From Brevundimonas sp. UBA7664 (GTDB lineage Bacteria > Pseudomonadota > Alphaproteobacteria > Caulobacterales > Caulobacteraceae), in assembly GCF_002483305.1 (NCBI RefSeq), contig NZ_DLHQ01000016.1, positions 1 through 64,000 on the forward strand: a DNA stretch of 64,000 bases, given 5' to 3'. Positions 32,943 through 42,435 of the stretch are shown in pieces. The position numbers were made by a program, and so were the translations under genes. Within the stretch, counting starts at the first letter, position 1; each line of letters begins with the position of its first letter. The notes below the pieces were generated by a model that worked only from the letters and a program-made list of their open reading frames with translations, was not told where the DNA came from and did not search any database.

Positions 32943-33167
32943 ATGTCATCAACTGTCGCCCAGAATCCACAAGGCCCCCCACGCAGCATCGCCACCCCCT
33001 GCGTCAAGGTCTGCGTCGTCGACGGCGCCACCAGCCTGTGCCTCGGCTGCTGGCGCACCCTGTCCGAGATCGGCGGCTGGAGCGGCTTCACCGACGCGGA
33101 ACGGGCGCGGATCATGGCTGAGCTTCCGGGGAGGGAGGAAGGGTCGAGGGTCGAGGGTCGAGGGTAA
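32943..33167 (+). CDS. DUF1289-family protein
   Basis: 74 residues. The conserved Cys-containing core is TPCVKVCVVDGATSLCLGCW followed by RTLSEIGGWSGFTDAERARI, exactly the DUF1289 pattern (C-x3-C ... C-x-G-C-x-R-T-x-x-E-I-x-x-W). Family members are small, putatively metal-binding, of unknown function. The last residues (SRVEGRG) are encoded by the left arm of a GGGTCGA repeat hairpin, and the TAA lies at its end. Confidence 0.9.
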   Translation: MSSTVAQNPQGPPRSIATPCVKVCVVDGATSLCLGCWRTLSEIGGWSGFTDAERARIMAELPGREEGSRVEGRG

Positions 33168-33239
33168 GGCGGCAGGGCTTTCTTTGACCCCATCCCCCGT
33201 CCTCTTCTCTCTCGACCCTCGACCCTCGACCCTCAGCCC
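33141..33239. repeat. heptamer-repeat hairpin H2
   Basis: Left arm: three tandem GGGTCGA units then GGGT at 33141-33165. Right arm: three tandem TCGACCC units then TCAGCCC at 33212-33239. Loop about 46 bases. The left arm encodes the C terminus of the DUF1289 protein. Confidence 0.8.
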
Positions 33240-33339
33240 TCCCTTAACCCCCCGCAAACCACGCCCCTTCACCGCATCCCAACCGCCGTGTGCGACAGGG
33301 GAGGGGCCGCAGAAGCGGCGCGTTCACGGCGAGCTGCGT

Positions 33340-33849
33340 ATGCGTTTCGACCTTTCCTCCCTCGGCGTCATGACCCTGGCGGTCGCGTCGGCCCTGACCA
33401 CCGCCTGGTGGCTCAACCACGCTGACGCGCGGGGGCAGGCGCACGCCGCCGTGCCCGCCGCTGTCCACGCCCCGGCCCGGGGCGGTCCCGCCCAGGTGCT
33501 CAAGGCCGCCGACGGCCACTACTGGGCCGACGCCCTGATCGACGGTAAGGCCGTCCGCGTCATGGTCGACACCGGCGCCAGCGTCGTGGCCCTGACCCCC
33601 GCCGACGCCGCCCGTCTCGGCCTGCGGCTCAAGGCCGACGACTTCTCCGGCACGGTCATCACCGCCTCCGGCCCGGTCCGCGCCGCCCCGGTCGAGCTGG
33701 GCGCCGTCGCCGTCGCCGGCGCCCGCGTCGAACGCGTCGAGGCCCTCGTCGTCGAACACGGCCTGCCCCACTCCCTGCTCGGCATGAGCTACCTCGGCCG
33801 CCTCTCCTCCTTCAGCGCCACGCCGGCGGAGATCACGCTGCGACCGTGA
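33340..33849 (+). CDS. retropepsin-like aspartic protease (clan AA, TIGR02281-like)
   Basis: 169 residues. A signal anchor (about 5-27) precedes the single protease domain: VRVMVDTGASVVALTPADAA contains the D-T-G-A-S active-site motif, and HSLLGMSYLGRLSSFS is the closing 'LLGMSYL' loop. These proteins dimerise like retroviral proteases; in alphaproteobacteria they are periplasmic-facing, with unknown substrates. ATG 33340 is chosen because upstream sequence is hairpin/repeat. Confidence 0.9.
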   Translation: MRFDLSSLGVMTLAVASALTTAWWLNHADARGQAHAAVPAAVHAPARGGPAQVLKAADGHYWADALIDGKAVRVMVDTGASVVALTPADAARLGLRLKADDFSGTVITASGPVRAAPVELGAVAVAGARVERVEALVVEHGLPHSLLGMSYLGRLSSFSATPAEITLRP

Positions 33850-33854
33850 AGCGA

Positions 33855-34758
<904 letters not shown>

Positions 34759-34782
34759 GGGGAAGGGATAGCGCACACTGAA

Positions 34783-34917
34783 CCCCTCTCCCAATGGGAG
34801 AGGGGCAGGGGTGAGGGGTTACGGTGTTCGGGCGTCAGGCGACGTAACCCTCACCCTTTCGCGCAAGGACGATCGCTTCGCGCTCGTGCGCTCAAGCCCT
34901 CTCCCGACGGGAGAGGG
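34783..34917. repeat. dispersed palindromic element R1, copy C
   Basis: Left box CCCCTCTCCCAATGGGAGAG; right box CCCTCTCCCGACGGGAGAGG. The right half (CACCCTTTCGCGCAAGGACG, then GTGCGCTCAAG) is the inverted form of the left half of copy B; the left half is different and pairs GGGTTACG with CGTAACCC. Confidence 0.75.
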
Positions 34918-35003
34918 TTCACCCACTGCCACCCCGCAACCTTTCCCCGCCGACTCCCGTTCTCTCCGGCAACAGGGCAACCCCCACCCGGAAAGAACCC
35001 CCC

Positions 35004-36083
35004 ATGACCGCTTTCTCCCACACCCTCTCGGCCATGGCCGCGGGCGCCCTGCTCCTGTCCGCCGCCGGCGCCGCCCAGGCCCAGACGCCCTACAACAGCA
35101 CGGCCCGCGACATCCCCACCTCGTGCCGTAACGTCCAGCAACTCGCCAACGGCTATGTCTCGGCCGAGTGCCAGACCTCGGGCGGCTGGCGCTGGAGCTC
35201 GCTGCGGCCGGTCGATTGCCGCTCGTCGATCTCCAACCGCGACGGCGTGCTGACCTGCACCGGCGCGCGCGCCACCACCGGCGCCCTCTATCCGGATGAC
35301 GGCGGCTACGGCGGCCAGCCCTCCGGTCCGGTGCAACAGCCGGGCGGCATCATCGGCGCCCTGTTCGGGGCCGTGTTCGGCGACGCCTTCGGCAATGACC
35401 AGCAGATCGAGGACGACTACAGCCAGGGCCGCCGGCCGCTGGCCGAGCGCCGCGCGGCGCTGGAGGCCCGCATCGACGCCGGCGTCCGCGACGGTTCGAT
35501 CAGTCGCACCGAGTCGACCCGCCTGCGCGCCGACTACAACGCCCTGGTCCAGCTGGAGAGCCGCTACGCCGCCGACGGTCGCCTGACGACCCAGGAGCGC
35601 AGCGACCTGCGCGACCGCTACCGCGCCCTGTCGCAGCGCGTCGGCGACGCCCGCGACGACGGCGACTACAACGACGACTACGGCTGGCGCCCGCTGGCGG
35701 ATCAACGCGCCGAGTTCAGCGCCCGCGTCGATGTCGCCCTGCGCGATCGCCGCATCAGCCGCACCGAGGCGAACCGGCTGCGCACGGACTTTGACGCCCT
35801 GGTCCGGGTCGAGACCGGCTATCAGCGCGACGGCCTCAGCGACCGCGAGCGCCAGGACCTGACGACCCGCCTCGCCGACCTCGACCGCCGTCTCGGCGAC
35901 GGCGGCTATAACGACGGCGGCTACGGGTCGGACCCGCGCGCCGCCCAGATCGAGGCCCGCATCGCCGCCGGCGAACGCAATGGTTCGATCAGCCGCGCCG
36001 AGGCGAGCCGCCTGCGCGAAGAGCTCCGCGACCTGACCCGCCGCTGGGCCGACCTCGAGGCGCGCGTGCAGGTGCGCCGCTAG
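35004..36083 (+). CDS. secreted CVNH-domain protein with three helical repeats
   Basis: 359 residues. The signal peptide ends near residue 26 (AQAQ). Residues about 31-86 form a cyanovirin-N homology domain: DIPTSCRNVQQLANGYVSAE, then SSLRPVDCRSSISNRDGVLT, with Cys41/56/72/85 placed for two disulfides. After a Gly-rich linker come three repeats at about 144-213, 229-297 and 310-357. Each has 'ARID.G..DGSISRTE..RLR' then (in two) 'Y..DG....ER.DL..R'. The protein at 4069 has one such module. CVNH domains often bind glycans, so a cell-envelope glycan role is inferred. The repeats are not a named family I recognise. Near-native base composition. Confidence 0.82.
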   Translation: MTAFSHTLSAMAAGALLLSAAGAAQAQTPYNSTARDIPTSCRNVQQLANGYVSAECQTSGGWRWSSLRPVDCRSSISNRDGVLTCTGARATTGALYPDDGGYGGQPSGPVQQPGGIIGALFGAVFGDAFGNDQQIEDDYSQGRRPLAERRAALEARIDAGVRDGSISRTESTRLRADYNALVQLESRYAADGRLTTQERSDLRDRYRALSQRVGDARDDGDYNDDYGWRPLADQRAEFSARVDVALRDRRISRTEANRLRTDFDALVRVETGYQRDGLSDRERQDLTTRLADLDRRLGDGGYNDGGYGSDPRAAQIEARIAAGERNGSISRAEASRLREELRDLTRRWADLEARVQVRR

Positions 36084-36105
36084 AAACCCGACGGAGGGGC
36101 GCGGC

Positions 36106-36633
36106 TCAGATCAGCAGCGCCCCTTCATGCCTGAGCAGCCAGCCCTTGCGCTCCAGCCCGCCGCCGAAGCCGACCAGCGCCCCGTCGGCGCCGATCACCC
36201 GGTGGCAGGCCAGCACCAGTGGAATGGGATTGCGGTTTAGCGACGTGCCCGCCGCCTGGGCCGCGCCCGGCTCGCCGGCCCGTTTCGCCATCTCGCCATA
36301 GCTGATCGTGACCCCCGCCGGCACCTCGGCCAGCGCCCGCCACACCCGCGCCTGGAAGCCGTCGCCCGCCGCCGCGCCGTCCAGCGACCAGACCACGCGT
36401 GTCAGGGCCTCACGATCTCCGTCGAAATAGGCGGCGATCCCGCGCGCGACCGCCCCCGGCGCACCGCCCTCGCTCAGGCCCGCCCCCGGATACTCCCGCC
36501 GCATCGCTGCGATCAGCCCGCCGCCGAAGCTCAGCCCCCGCACCGCGCCCGCGTCGTCGCAGGCCAGCGCCAGCGGCCCGATCGGACTCTCGAGCCGGGA
36601 CAGGGTGAGGGCGGCGGGGGCGGCGGGCGTCAT
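36106..36633 (-). CDS. ogt: methylated-DNA--protein-cysteine methyltransferase (Ogt-type) with ACHRV active site
   Basis: 175 residues. The N-terminal RNase H-like part precedes the C-terminal DNA-binding HTH and active site: FQARVWRALAEVPAGVTISY, GEPGAAQAAGTSLNRNPIPL, LACHRVIGADGALVGFGGGL. The acceptor Cys is in A-C-H-R-V, where the family consensus is P-C-H-R-V. The Arg finger segment and Asn hinge (SLNRNPIP) are intact, so activity is plausible. It reverses O6-alkylguanine damage. Divergent from uvrB and convergent with the CVNH gene. Confidence 0.9.
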   Translation of the reverse strand: MTPAAPAALTLSRLESPIGPLALACDDAGAVRGLSFGGGLIAAMRREYPGAGLSEGGAPGAVARGIAAYFDGDREALTRVVWSLDGAAAGDGFQARVWRALAEVPAGVTISYGEMAKRAGEPGAAQAAGTSLNRNPIPLVLACHRVIGADGALVGFGGGLERKGWLLRHEGALLI

Positions 36634-36778
36634 GGCCCTGATACTGCCGCGCCCGCCCCGCGCCGTCTCGCGGTTTCCGGACCGTCACAGCGGCCCTGCT
36701 GACACCCGCTGTCAGCAGCCTCCGCCGCGCCCGCGCGTTGACTGGCGAAGCCGCTCCCCGCGCCCTAGATTGCTGTTC

Positions 36779-39151
36779 ATGAACCGTTCCAGTTCGCCCA
36801 AGGGCTCTGCCCCGCGCATCACCAAGCCGGTCCACGTCCGCGGCGAGTCCCTCGCCGAGGCCCCCGCTGCCTTCCTCCGCGACGACGAGGGCGCCCCGCC
36901 GCGCATGCCGGTCAAGACCCCGCACATGCCGATGTTCGCCCCCGTCACCGGCCCGCGCCTGACGCCGGAGGAGGCCCCCGGCAAGCCCGCCGACTGGACC
37001 CCGCACCGGCCCGACCGTCCCGAGGGCCGCAAACACATCCCCTTCCGGCTTGAGACGAAATACACCCCCGCCGGCGACCAGCCCTCGGCCATCGCCGAGC
37101 TGGTGGCCACCGCCGCCACCGGTGAGCGCGACCAGGTCCTGCTCGGCGTCACCGGCTCGGGCAAGACCTTCACCATGGCCAAGGTCATCGAACAGACCCA
37201 GCGCCCGGCCCTGATCCTGGCCCCCAACAAGACCCTCGCCGCCCAGCTCTATTCCGAGTTCAAAAGCTTCTTCCCGGACAACGCCGTCGAGTATTTCGTC
37301 TCCTACTACGACTACTACCAACCGGAAGCTTATGTCCCGAAATCAGATACTTACATCGAAAAGGACAGCTCGATAAACGAGCAGATCGACCGCATGCGCC
37401 ACTCAGCGACGCGGGCGATCCTCGAGCGGGACGACGTCATCGTCGTGGCCTCGGTCAGCTGCATCTACGGCATCGGCTCGGTCGAGACCTATACGGCCAT
37501 GACCTTCACCCTGAAGGTCGGCGACCAGATCGACGAGTCCAAGCTCCGCGCCGACCTGATCGCGCTTCAGTACAAGCGCAACGACCTGAATTTCGACCGC
37601 GGCATGTTCCGCAAGCGCGGCGACGTGCTGGAGATCTTCCCCGTCCACATGGAAGACCGCGCCTGGCGGGTGCAGCTGTTCGGCGACGAGCTGGAATCCA
37701 TCCAGGAGTTCGACCCCCTGACCGGCAAGAAGACCGCCGACCTCACCGAGATCACCGTCTACGCCGCCAGCCACTACGTCACCCCGCGCCCGTCCCTGAA
37801 TCAAGCCATCACCGGCATCAAGGCCGAGCTGAAGGAGACGCTCGACTGGATGGTCGAGAACGGCAAGCTGCTGGAGGCCCAGCGGCTCGAACAACGCGTG
37901 CGCTTCGATCTGGAGATGATGGAGGCCACCGGCTCCTGCGCCGGCATCGAGAACTACAGCCGCTGGCTGACCGGCCGCGCCCCGGGCGAGCCGCCGCCCA
38001 CCTTCTTCGAATACATCCCCGACAACGCCCTGCTGTTCGTCGACGAGAGCCACGTCACCGTCGGCCAGATCAGCGGCATGTACCGCGGCGACTACCGCCG
38101 CAAATCCACCCTGGCCGAATACGGCTTCCGCCTGCCCAGCTGCATCGACAACCGCCCGCTGAAGTTCGACGAATGGGACGCCATGCGGCCCCAGACCGTC
38201 TTCGTCACCGCCACCCCCGGCCCGTGGGAGATGGAGCGCACCGGCGGCGTCTTCACCGAACAGGTCATCCGCCCCACCGGCCTGATCGACCCCCCGGTCG
38301 AGATCCGCCCGGTCAGCGGCCAGACCCGCAACCAGGTCGACGACGTCATCGATGAGGTGAAATCCGTCGCCCGCGCCGGCTACCGCTCCCTGGTGACCGT
38401 CCTGACCAAGAAGATGGCCGAGGACCTGACCGAATACATGCACGAACAGGGCGTGCGCGTCCGCTACATGCACTCCGACGTCGACACCATGGAGCGGATC
38501 GAGATCCTGCGCGACCTGCGCATGGGCTCATTCGACGTCCTGATCGGCATCAACCTTTTGCGCGAAGGGTTGGACATTCCGGAATGTGGTTTGGTCGCCA
38601 TCCTCGACGCCGACAAGGAGGGCTTCCTGCGCTCCGAGACGTCGCTGATCCAGACCATCGGCCGCGCCGCCCGCAACGTCGACGGCCGCGTCATCCTCTA
38701 TGCCGACCGCATGACCGGCTCGATGGAGCGCGCCATCGCCGAGACCAACCGCCGCCGCGAGAAGCAGGAGGCCTACAACGCCGAACACGGCATCACCCCG
38801 GAGTCGGTCAAGCGCGACATCCGCGAGATCATGGCCAGCCCCTATGAGTCCCGCGCCCTCGACAAGCTGACCGCCCCGGGCATGAAGGAGGAGTCCAGAC
38901 CCTTCACCGGCTCCAACTTCCAGGCCGCCCTCAAGGACATCGAAAGCCGCATGCGCAACGCCGCCGCCAACCTCGAATTCGAGGAGGCCGCCCGCCTGCG
39001 CGACGAGATCAAGCGGATGAAGCTGATGGACCTGGAGTTCGCCAACGAGGTCCTGACCGCCGAGGGGGAGCAGGTCGACAAGGCGGCGCCGAAGCGCTGG
39101 CGGGCCGAGGCGGCGGCGGAGAAGGCGGAGGCGTTCCGGAAGGGGCGGTAG
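36779..39151 (+). CDS. uvrB: excinuclease ABC subunit B with extended N terminus
   Basis: 790 residues, about 120 more than the usual 660-670. The canonical start region (FRLETKYTPAGDQPSAIAEL) only begins at about residue 89, after a Pro/basic, probably disordered extension. Walker A is GVTGSGKTFT, the damage-probing beta-hairpin YYDYYQPEAYVPKSDTYIEK, the DEAD-like box VDESHV, motif VI QTIGRAARNVDGR. The C-terminal UVR domain (RNAAANLEFEEAARLRDEIK) binds UvrC. It loads onto damage from UvrA and opens the helix. ATG 36779 is the start in frame nearest the extension's end; other starts further upstream would overlap ogt. Confidence 0.95.
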   Translation: MNRSSSPKGSAPRITKPVHVRGESLAEAPAAFLRDDEGAPPRMPVKTPHMPMFAPVTGPRLTPEEAPGKPADWTPHRPDRPEGRKHIPFRLETKYTPAGDQPSAIAELVATAATGERDQVLLGVTGSGKTFTMAKVIEQTQRPALILAPNKTLAAQLYSEFKSFFPDNAVEYFVSYYDYYQPEAYVPKSDTYIEKDSSINEQIDRMRHSATRAILERDDVIVVASVSCIYGIGSVETYTAMTFTLKVGDQIDESKLRADLIALQYKRNDLNFDRGMFRKRGDVLEIFPVHMEDRAWRVQLFGDELESIQEFDPLTGKKTADLTEITVYAASHYVTPRPSLNQAITGIKAELKETLDWMVENGKLLEAQRLEQRVRFDLEMMEATGSCAGIENYSRWLTGRAPGEPPPTFFEYIPDNALLFVDESHVTVGQISGMYRGDYRRKSTLAEYGFRLPSCIDNRPLKFDEWDAMRPQTVFVTATPGPWEMERTGGVFTEQVIRPTGLIDPPVEIRPVSGQTRNQVDDVIDEVKSVARAGYRSLVTVLTKKMAEDLTEYMHEQGVRVRYMHSDVDTMERIEILRDLRMGSFDVLIGINLLREGLDIPECGLVAILDADKEGFLRSETSLIQTIGRAARNVDGRVILYADRMTGSMERAIAETNRRREKQEAYNAEHGITPESVKRDIREIMASPYESRALDKLTAPGMKEESRPFTGSNFQAALKDIESRMRNAAANLEFEEAARLRDEIKRMKLMDLEFANEVLTAEGEQVDKAAPKRWRAEAAAEKAEAFRKGR

Positions 39152-39238
39152 GGGCGCGCGCCGATGGAGGCGGGCAAGAGTTGAGAGAAATCACGCGACT
39201 GAAGGTGCTGACCTCAGGGCTTCAAATGCCGGATCGAG

Positions 39239-41473
39239 TTAGGTAGCGCTTGTCTCGATCATATACTGGACGCTGGCGTTCTCATCAGACTTAAACTTGT
39301 TCGCCAGCCGCTGCATTTCAGCTTTCATGCGTGATGGATCACTTTCTGAAATATCGCGAACCTTATCCAAGAGGTTGCGAAGGATTGAGGGATTGACCCT
39401 ATTTCCAAGCCTAACCCCGACCAACGACGGCATGATTGATCCAAATGCCTGTTCGACCTCGTCGGAATTCGGGGCGAAGGAAAGAAGCTGCATGGCAATC
39501 TGAGGCCGCATTATCACCTTGCCGTTCGTACGCGTAAGATCCTCAAACTCCCGCTGGATCTTGGTTTCGCTAGTCAGCCACCATGTGCGATAGCCCACCG
39601 CACTGGCGCGGGCGACCTCTCCACCTTCCGTCCGCATGGCGTAGATAAATAGAACGTGAGCAGCATCGTTCTCTGCCAGCTCTTTTTTCTGTTTTTTTCC
39701 AGGACCAAAGAGCTTTGAAGTAAGTCTTCTGTGCTTATCGATATCGATGGCGTCCAGAATTTCGTCCCTTGTTTCTAGCCGCATTCCAAATTTGTCGGCC
39801 AAATAAGTCCGAAGGGCCATCCGCGCCTCACCGCTTCTTATGTCTTCGTAGGGCAGGAATTGCTCTATAAATTGGCTCCATGTCCTTACAGAAAGCGCGG
39901 GAGTAGCTGCGTCAAATTTCGCATAATAGTATGATCTGATAAGTACGCGGTCGCTATTGCGCGCCAACTCTAATGTCATGTACTTATCTTGTTCTTGGTA
40001 GTGGTTCACATACTCTTCATTAGAGGCGATTATGTGGGTGTATACCTCTTCAACGACCTGATCCGTAAGGATGAGCTCTGCGCCCGAGGCTCGCAAAGCT
40101 CTGAGCATTCCGTGCGTTAGACGGCTTGGACCTGCGAGTCTGGACTCGGAAAGAGCTTGGATGATCACATCAGTGCCGACCAAGAGGCGAAAATTGGACT
40201 TCATGTCCTTGAAATAGTTCGCGATCTTTAGGTCGTATTTCAGTGAAAATAGCAGGGAGTACGTCCGTGCTAGAAGCGATAGATACTCGCGCTGTTCATC
40301 GGTCGATTTGTAGAACGCACTCCGTAGAGCGCTCATCAATATTCTGTGGAGAAGTGGAGCGCTTTTGGCCCCGATGCCCGCATCAGCAATTGCCCGCACA
40401 GCTACATCAGAAACAGAATCCTCCGAAATGTCTTCATCTTCACCCTCCAGGAACTGCGCGACCTTAATTCCTTCGGCCATAAACAGCCATTCCAAGCTCC
40501 GCATAGCAGCCCCAACCAAGCGGTCTTGGGTGCCGTCAGAGATGGGAACCTCGTCGACAGGAGTGGAGCGGCATTCGTCAGCTATGAACTGCCGAAACTG
40601 TTCCTTCACGGTGTATATTAGTGCTTCAAAGCGAGCATGGTCCGTTGAGATGGCCGACCGTGCGGAAAACGGCAGAGCGTATCCGGCCTCTCGATCGTCC
40701 CAAACGATCTGGCGTCCCAATGGATGTTCTTTGCTTGACATCAACGCTAGGCGCTCTGCGACTTCTGTGTCGGTAAAGCGGAATCCGTCAGGAAAGACGT
40801 CTTGCATTCGAGCGAAAATATCGATGCTTGTGATGAAGCCCTCGTCATCAACAGCTGCGTTCTCGAGGACATAAAAAACTAGGCTATCTAGGACTAATCC
40901 GCGAATACCTTGCTTCGAGTCGCCTACAAGAGATTGTTGAGCGACGAATACGGCAGCGTTCGTGTTGAATTCGGACGGAATCCGGATTGATGAATTTCGG
41001 CGCTCGTCGCCCCTAAGACCTGAAAATTGCCTGAGATAATTTTCGTACGAGGCCTTTGTAATATCGTTCTCGTTAATTCTATTGGCGATCCACTGACCAT
41101 CTCGAATCGATATATTGACCTCGAGCTCATCAGATAGAGCTAGCGATTCTTTGTCAGGGTCAGCAATAATACGAGAAGTGAAATAGGTTAGATTCCCAAT
41201 TTCACGGCCATACTCTCTTAGCCGTTCAACAGTACGGCGGATTTTGTCGCGGAAATTATCCTGAATACTAGCCTGAAAATAGGTTAGTCGACGATTTGTC
41301 TCGAAAATCTCGCTCTCCGAGAAGCCGTCGGCTCCGCCATCCTTTTTGCCGCCGACGGGCGTAAAATTCAGGCCAAAAACGCCGGCTCCGAATTCTTTGA
41401 AGAAGCCTTCAAAGCTATCGCCATCGATCTCGGCGAAAGCGGATAATACCGAGTCTGGGTGGACAGCGCTCAT
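39239..41473 (-). CDS. large AT-rich protein with PD-(D/E)XK-like N terminus and PIN-like C terminus (putative defence nuclease)
   Basis: 744 residues, not a named family. The N-terminal 130 residues look like a restriction-endonuclease fold: GGKKDGGADGFSESEIF supplies Asp45/Asp49, then RLTYFQASIQDNFRDKIRRT, where the usual (E/Q)xK reads Q-A-S. Residues about 430-640 look like a PIN nuclease: LLVGTDVIIQAL (Asp435), TDQVVEEVYTHI (Glu475/476), AENDAAHVLFIYAM (Asp603) and WWLTSETK. The centre is helical, without motifs. Base composition is far more AT-rich than the flanks, indicating transfer. Alone between uvrB and repeat-rich DNA, on the minus strand. A defence or toxin role is inferred from domains and context. 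Confidence 0.6.
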   Translation of the reverse strand: MSAVHPDSVLSAFAEIDGDSFEGFFKEFGAGVFGLNFTPVGGKKDGGADGFSESEIFETNRRLTYFQASIQDNFRDKIRRTVERLREYGREIGNLTYFTSRIIADPDKESLALSDELEVNISIRDGQWIANRINENDITKASYENYLRQFSGLRGDERRNSSIRIPSEFNTNAAVFVAQQSLVGDSKQGIRGLVLDSLVFYVLENAAVDDEGFITSIDIFARMQDVFPDGFRFTDTEVAERLALMSSKEHPLGRQIVWDDREAGYALPFSARSAISTDHARFEALIYTVKEQFRQFIADECRSTPVDEVPISDGTQDRLVGAAMRSLEWLFMAEGIKVAQFLEGEDEDISEDSVSDVAVRAIADAGIGAKSAPLLHRILMSALRSAFYKSTDEQREYLSLLARTYSLLFSLKYDLKIANYFKDMKSNFRLLVGTDVIIQALSESRLAGPSRLTHGMLRALRASGAELILTDQVVEEVYTHIIASNEEYVNHYQEQDKYMTLELARNSDRVLIRSYYYAKFDAATPALSVRTWSQFIEQFLPYEDIRSGEARMALRTYLADKFGMRLETRDEILDAIDIDKHRRLTSKLFGPGKKQKKELAENDAAHVLFIYAMRTEGGEVARASAVGYRTWWLTSETKIQREFEDLTRTNGKVIMRPQIAMQLLSFAPNSDEVEQAFGSIMPSLVGVRLGNRVNPSILRNLLDKVRDISESDPSRMKAEMQRLANKFKSDENASVQYMIETSAT

Positions 41474-41592
41474 GACAGCTCCAAATCTACGATATCGTCC
41501 ACTGATATTAGCTAGGCAATTGGGTGCTGGCACAACTACCCCCTCGCCCGGCAAGGGCTGACCCCTGACCCACCACCCGCTACGGTGGCTGC

Positions 41593-41745
41593 ATGGGGCA
41601 GGACGGCAATCACTGGTGCGAGCTCGGCTTCGCCGAACCGGCCGTCGTCTTCAAGGGGCCGACCCGGACCGCGCGGTCGGTCACCGAGGCCTGGGTCGCG
41701 CTGCACGGCTTCTGTCCCAACTGCGCCGCCGACCGCCCTTCCTGA
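41593..41745 (+). pseudogene. N-terminal fragment of a DpnI-like restriction endonuclease
   Basis: 50 residues, stopping at TGA 41743-41745. The segment TARSVTEAWVALHGFCPNC closely follows the N terminus of DpnI as I remember it (ARILTEDWVYRQSYCPNC), the region leading into its zinc-binding site. The second Cys pair and the nuclease domain are missing; repeat R1 copy D starts 2 bases after the stop. A 103-bp near-copy of this segment recurs at 42436-42538. It may be a remnant or a small gene in its own right. Confidence 0.5.
41635..41737 (+). repeat. duplicated 103-bp segment, copy 1
   Basis: Nearly identical to 42436-42538; the differences I can see are GTCGTC/GCCATC and CTGCGCC/CGGCTCC. 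It covers the conserved TEAWV...FCPN part of the DpnI-like fragment. Confidence 0.85.
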
Positions 41746-41746
41746 T

Positions 41747-41925
41747 CCTTCTCCCATTGGGAGAAGGTGCCCCGGAGGGGCGGATGTGGGTCGGCTGGTT
41801 GGAGCGGCGAAGCCGCCCCCCGGCGTTCGACCCACACCCTTTGACGCTTCGCGCCGCCCTTCGGGTCGCGCAAGGACGACGGCGATGCCGTCGTGCGCTC
41901 AAGCCCTCTCCCAATGGGAGAGGGG
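41747..41925. repeat. dispersed palindromic element R1, copy D (inverted)
   Basis: Left box CCTTCTCCCATTGGGAGAAG, right box CCCTCTCCCAATGGGAGAGG, with CGGATGTGGGTCGG, GGCGGCTTCGCC-like stem and CGCGCAAGGACGACGGC between. This is copy B read from the other strand. It ends 2 bases before the stop of the Xre gene. Confidence 0.85.
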
Positions 41926-41927
41926 CG

Positions 41928-42224
41928 CTAAACCAGCTCCACCCTCAGCCCCCGCCCCACCACCTTCGCGGCGCGGCTCAGCGTCTCCAGCGTCACATTG
42001 GATGCCTCCGGGTCCAGCACCCGGTTCAGCTGCGCCCGGCTGGTGTCCATTTCGGCGGCCATGGCGGACAGGGTCATCTTCCGCTCGGTCATGGCCTGAC
42101 GCAGCTGGAGCGCGATCACGCTCTTGATGGCGCGCAGGGTGACCTCTTCCCGGATGCCGTCCTCGTCGAGGAAGTCGTCCAGGCTGCTCAGGTCAGACGG
42201 ATCACGGAATGCGGTCTCGGTCAT
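41928..42224 (-). CDS. Xre-family HTH protein (antitoxin-like)
   Basis: 98 residues. The HTH covers about residues 30-85: ALQLRQAMTERKMTLSAMAA, EMDTSRAQLNRVLDPEASNV, TLETLSRAAKVVGR. Size and sequence resemble HigA/Xre-type antitoxins, which usually follow a RelE/HigB toxin gene. No toxin gene is adjacent; repeat element R2 begins 46 bp upstream, so a partner may have been lost or the protein acts alone. ATG 42224 begins MTETAFRDPSD, and frame upstream is repeat. Confidence 0.78.
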   Translation of the reverse strand: MTETAFRDPSDLSSLDDFLDEDGIREEVTLRAIKSVIALQLRQAMTERKMTLSAMAAEMDTSRAQLNRVLDPEASNVTLETLSRAAKVVGRGLRVELV

Positions 42225-42270
42225 ATCCGAGGGCGTACCACAAATGATGCAGAGCCCCCATGCCCCCGTC

Positions 42271-42425
42271 CCGCTATCGTCATTCCGGGCGGAGGCGAGC
42301 GCAGCGAGGCGGAGGCCCGGAACCCAGCGGCGCGCGCGAGCGCGAAGCTGTCGGGAGCGCCGGTGCGTGGACAGGTCGCCTTCGGCGCCGCTGGGTTCCG
42401 GCCTTCGCCGGAATGACGATAGCGG
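42271..42425. repeat. palindromic element R2, copy 1
   Basis: Perfect 18-bp inverted ends CCGCTATCGTCATTCCGG (42271-42288) and CCGGAATGACGATAGCGG (42408-42425). The interior has CGAGCG-AGCGAGGCGGAGGCC and CGGAACCCAGCGGCGCGCGC, shared with copy 2. Confidence 0.9.
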
Positions 42426-42435
42426 GGGAGGGCGG

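Noticed and set aside
35470..36060. EF-hand-like look of 'DGSISRTE' in the CVNH protein repeats
   Set aside because: The D-x-(D/N)-x-D-G loop with its 12-residue spacing is absent.
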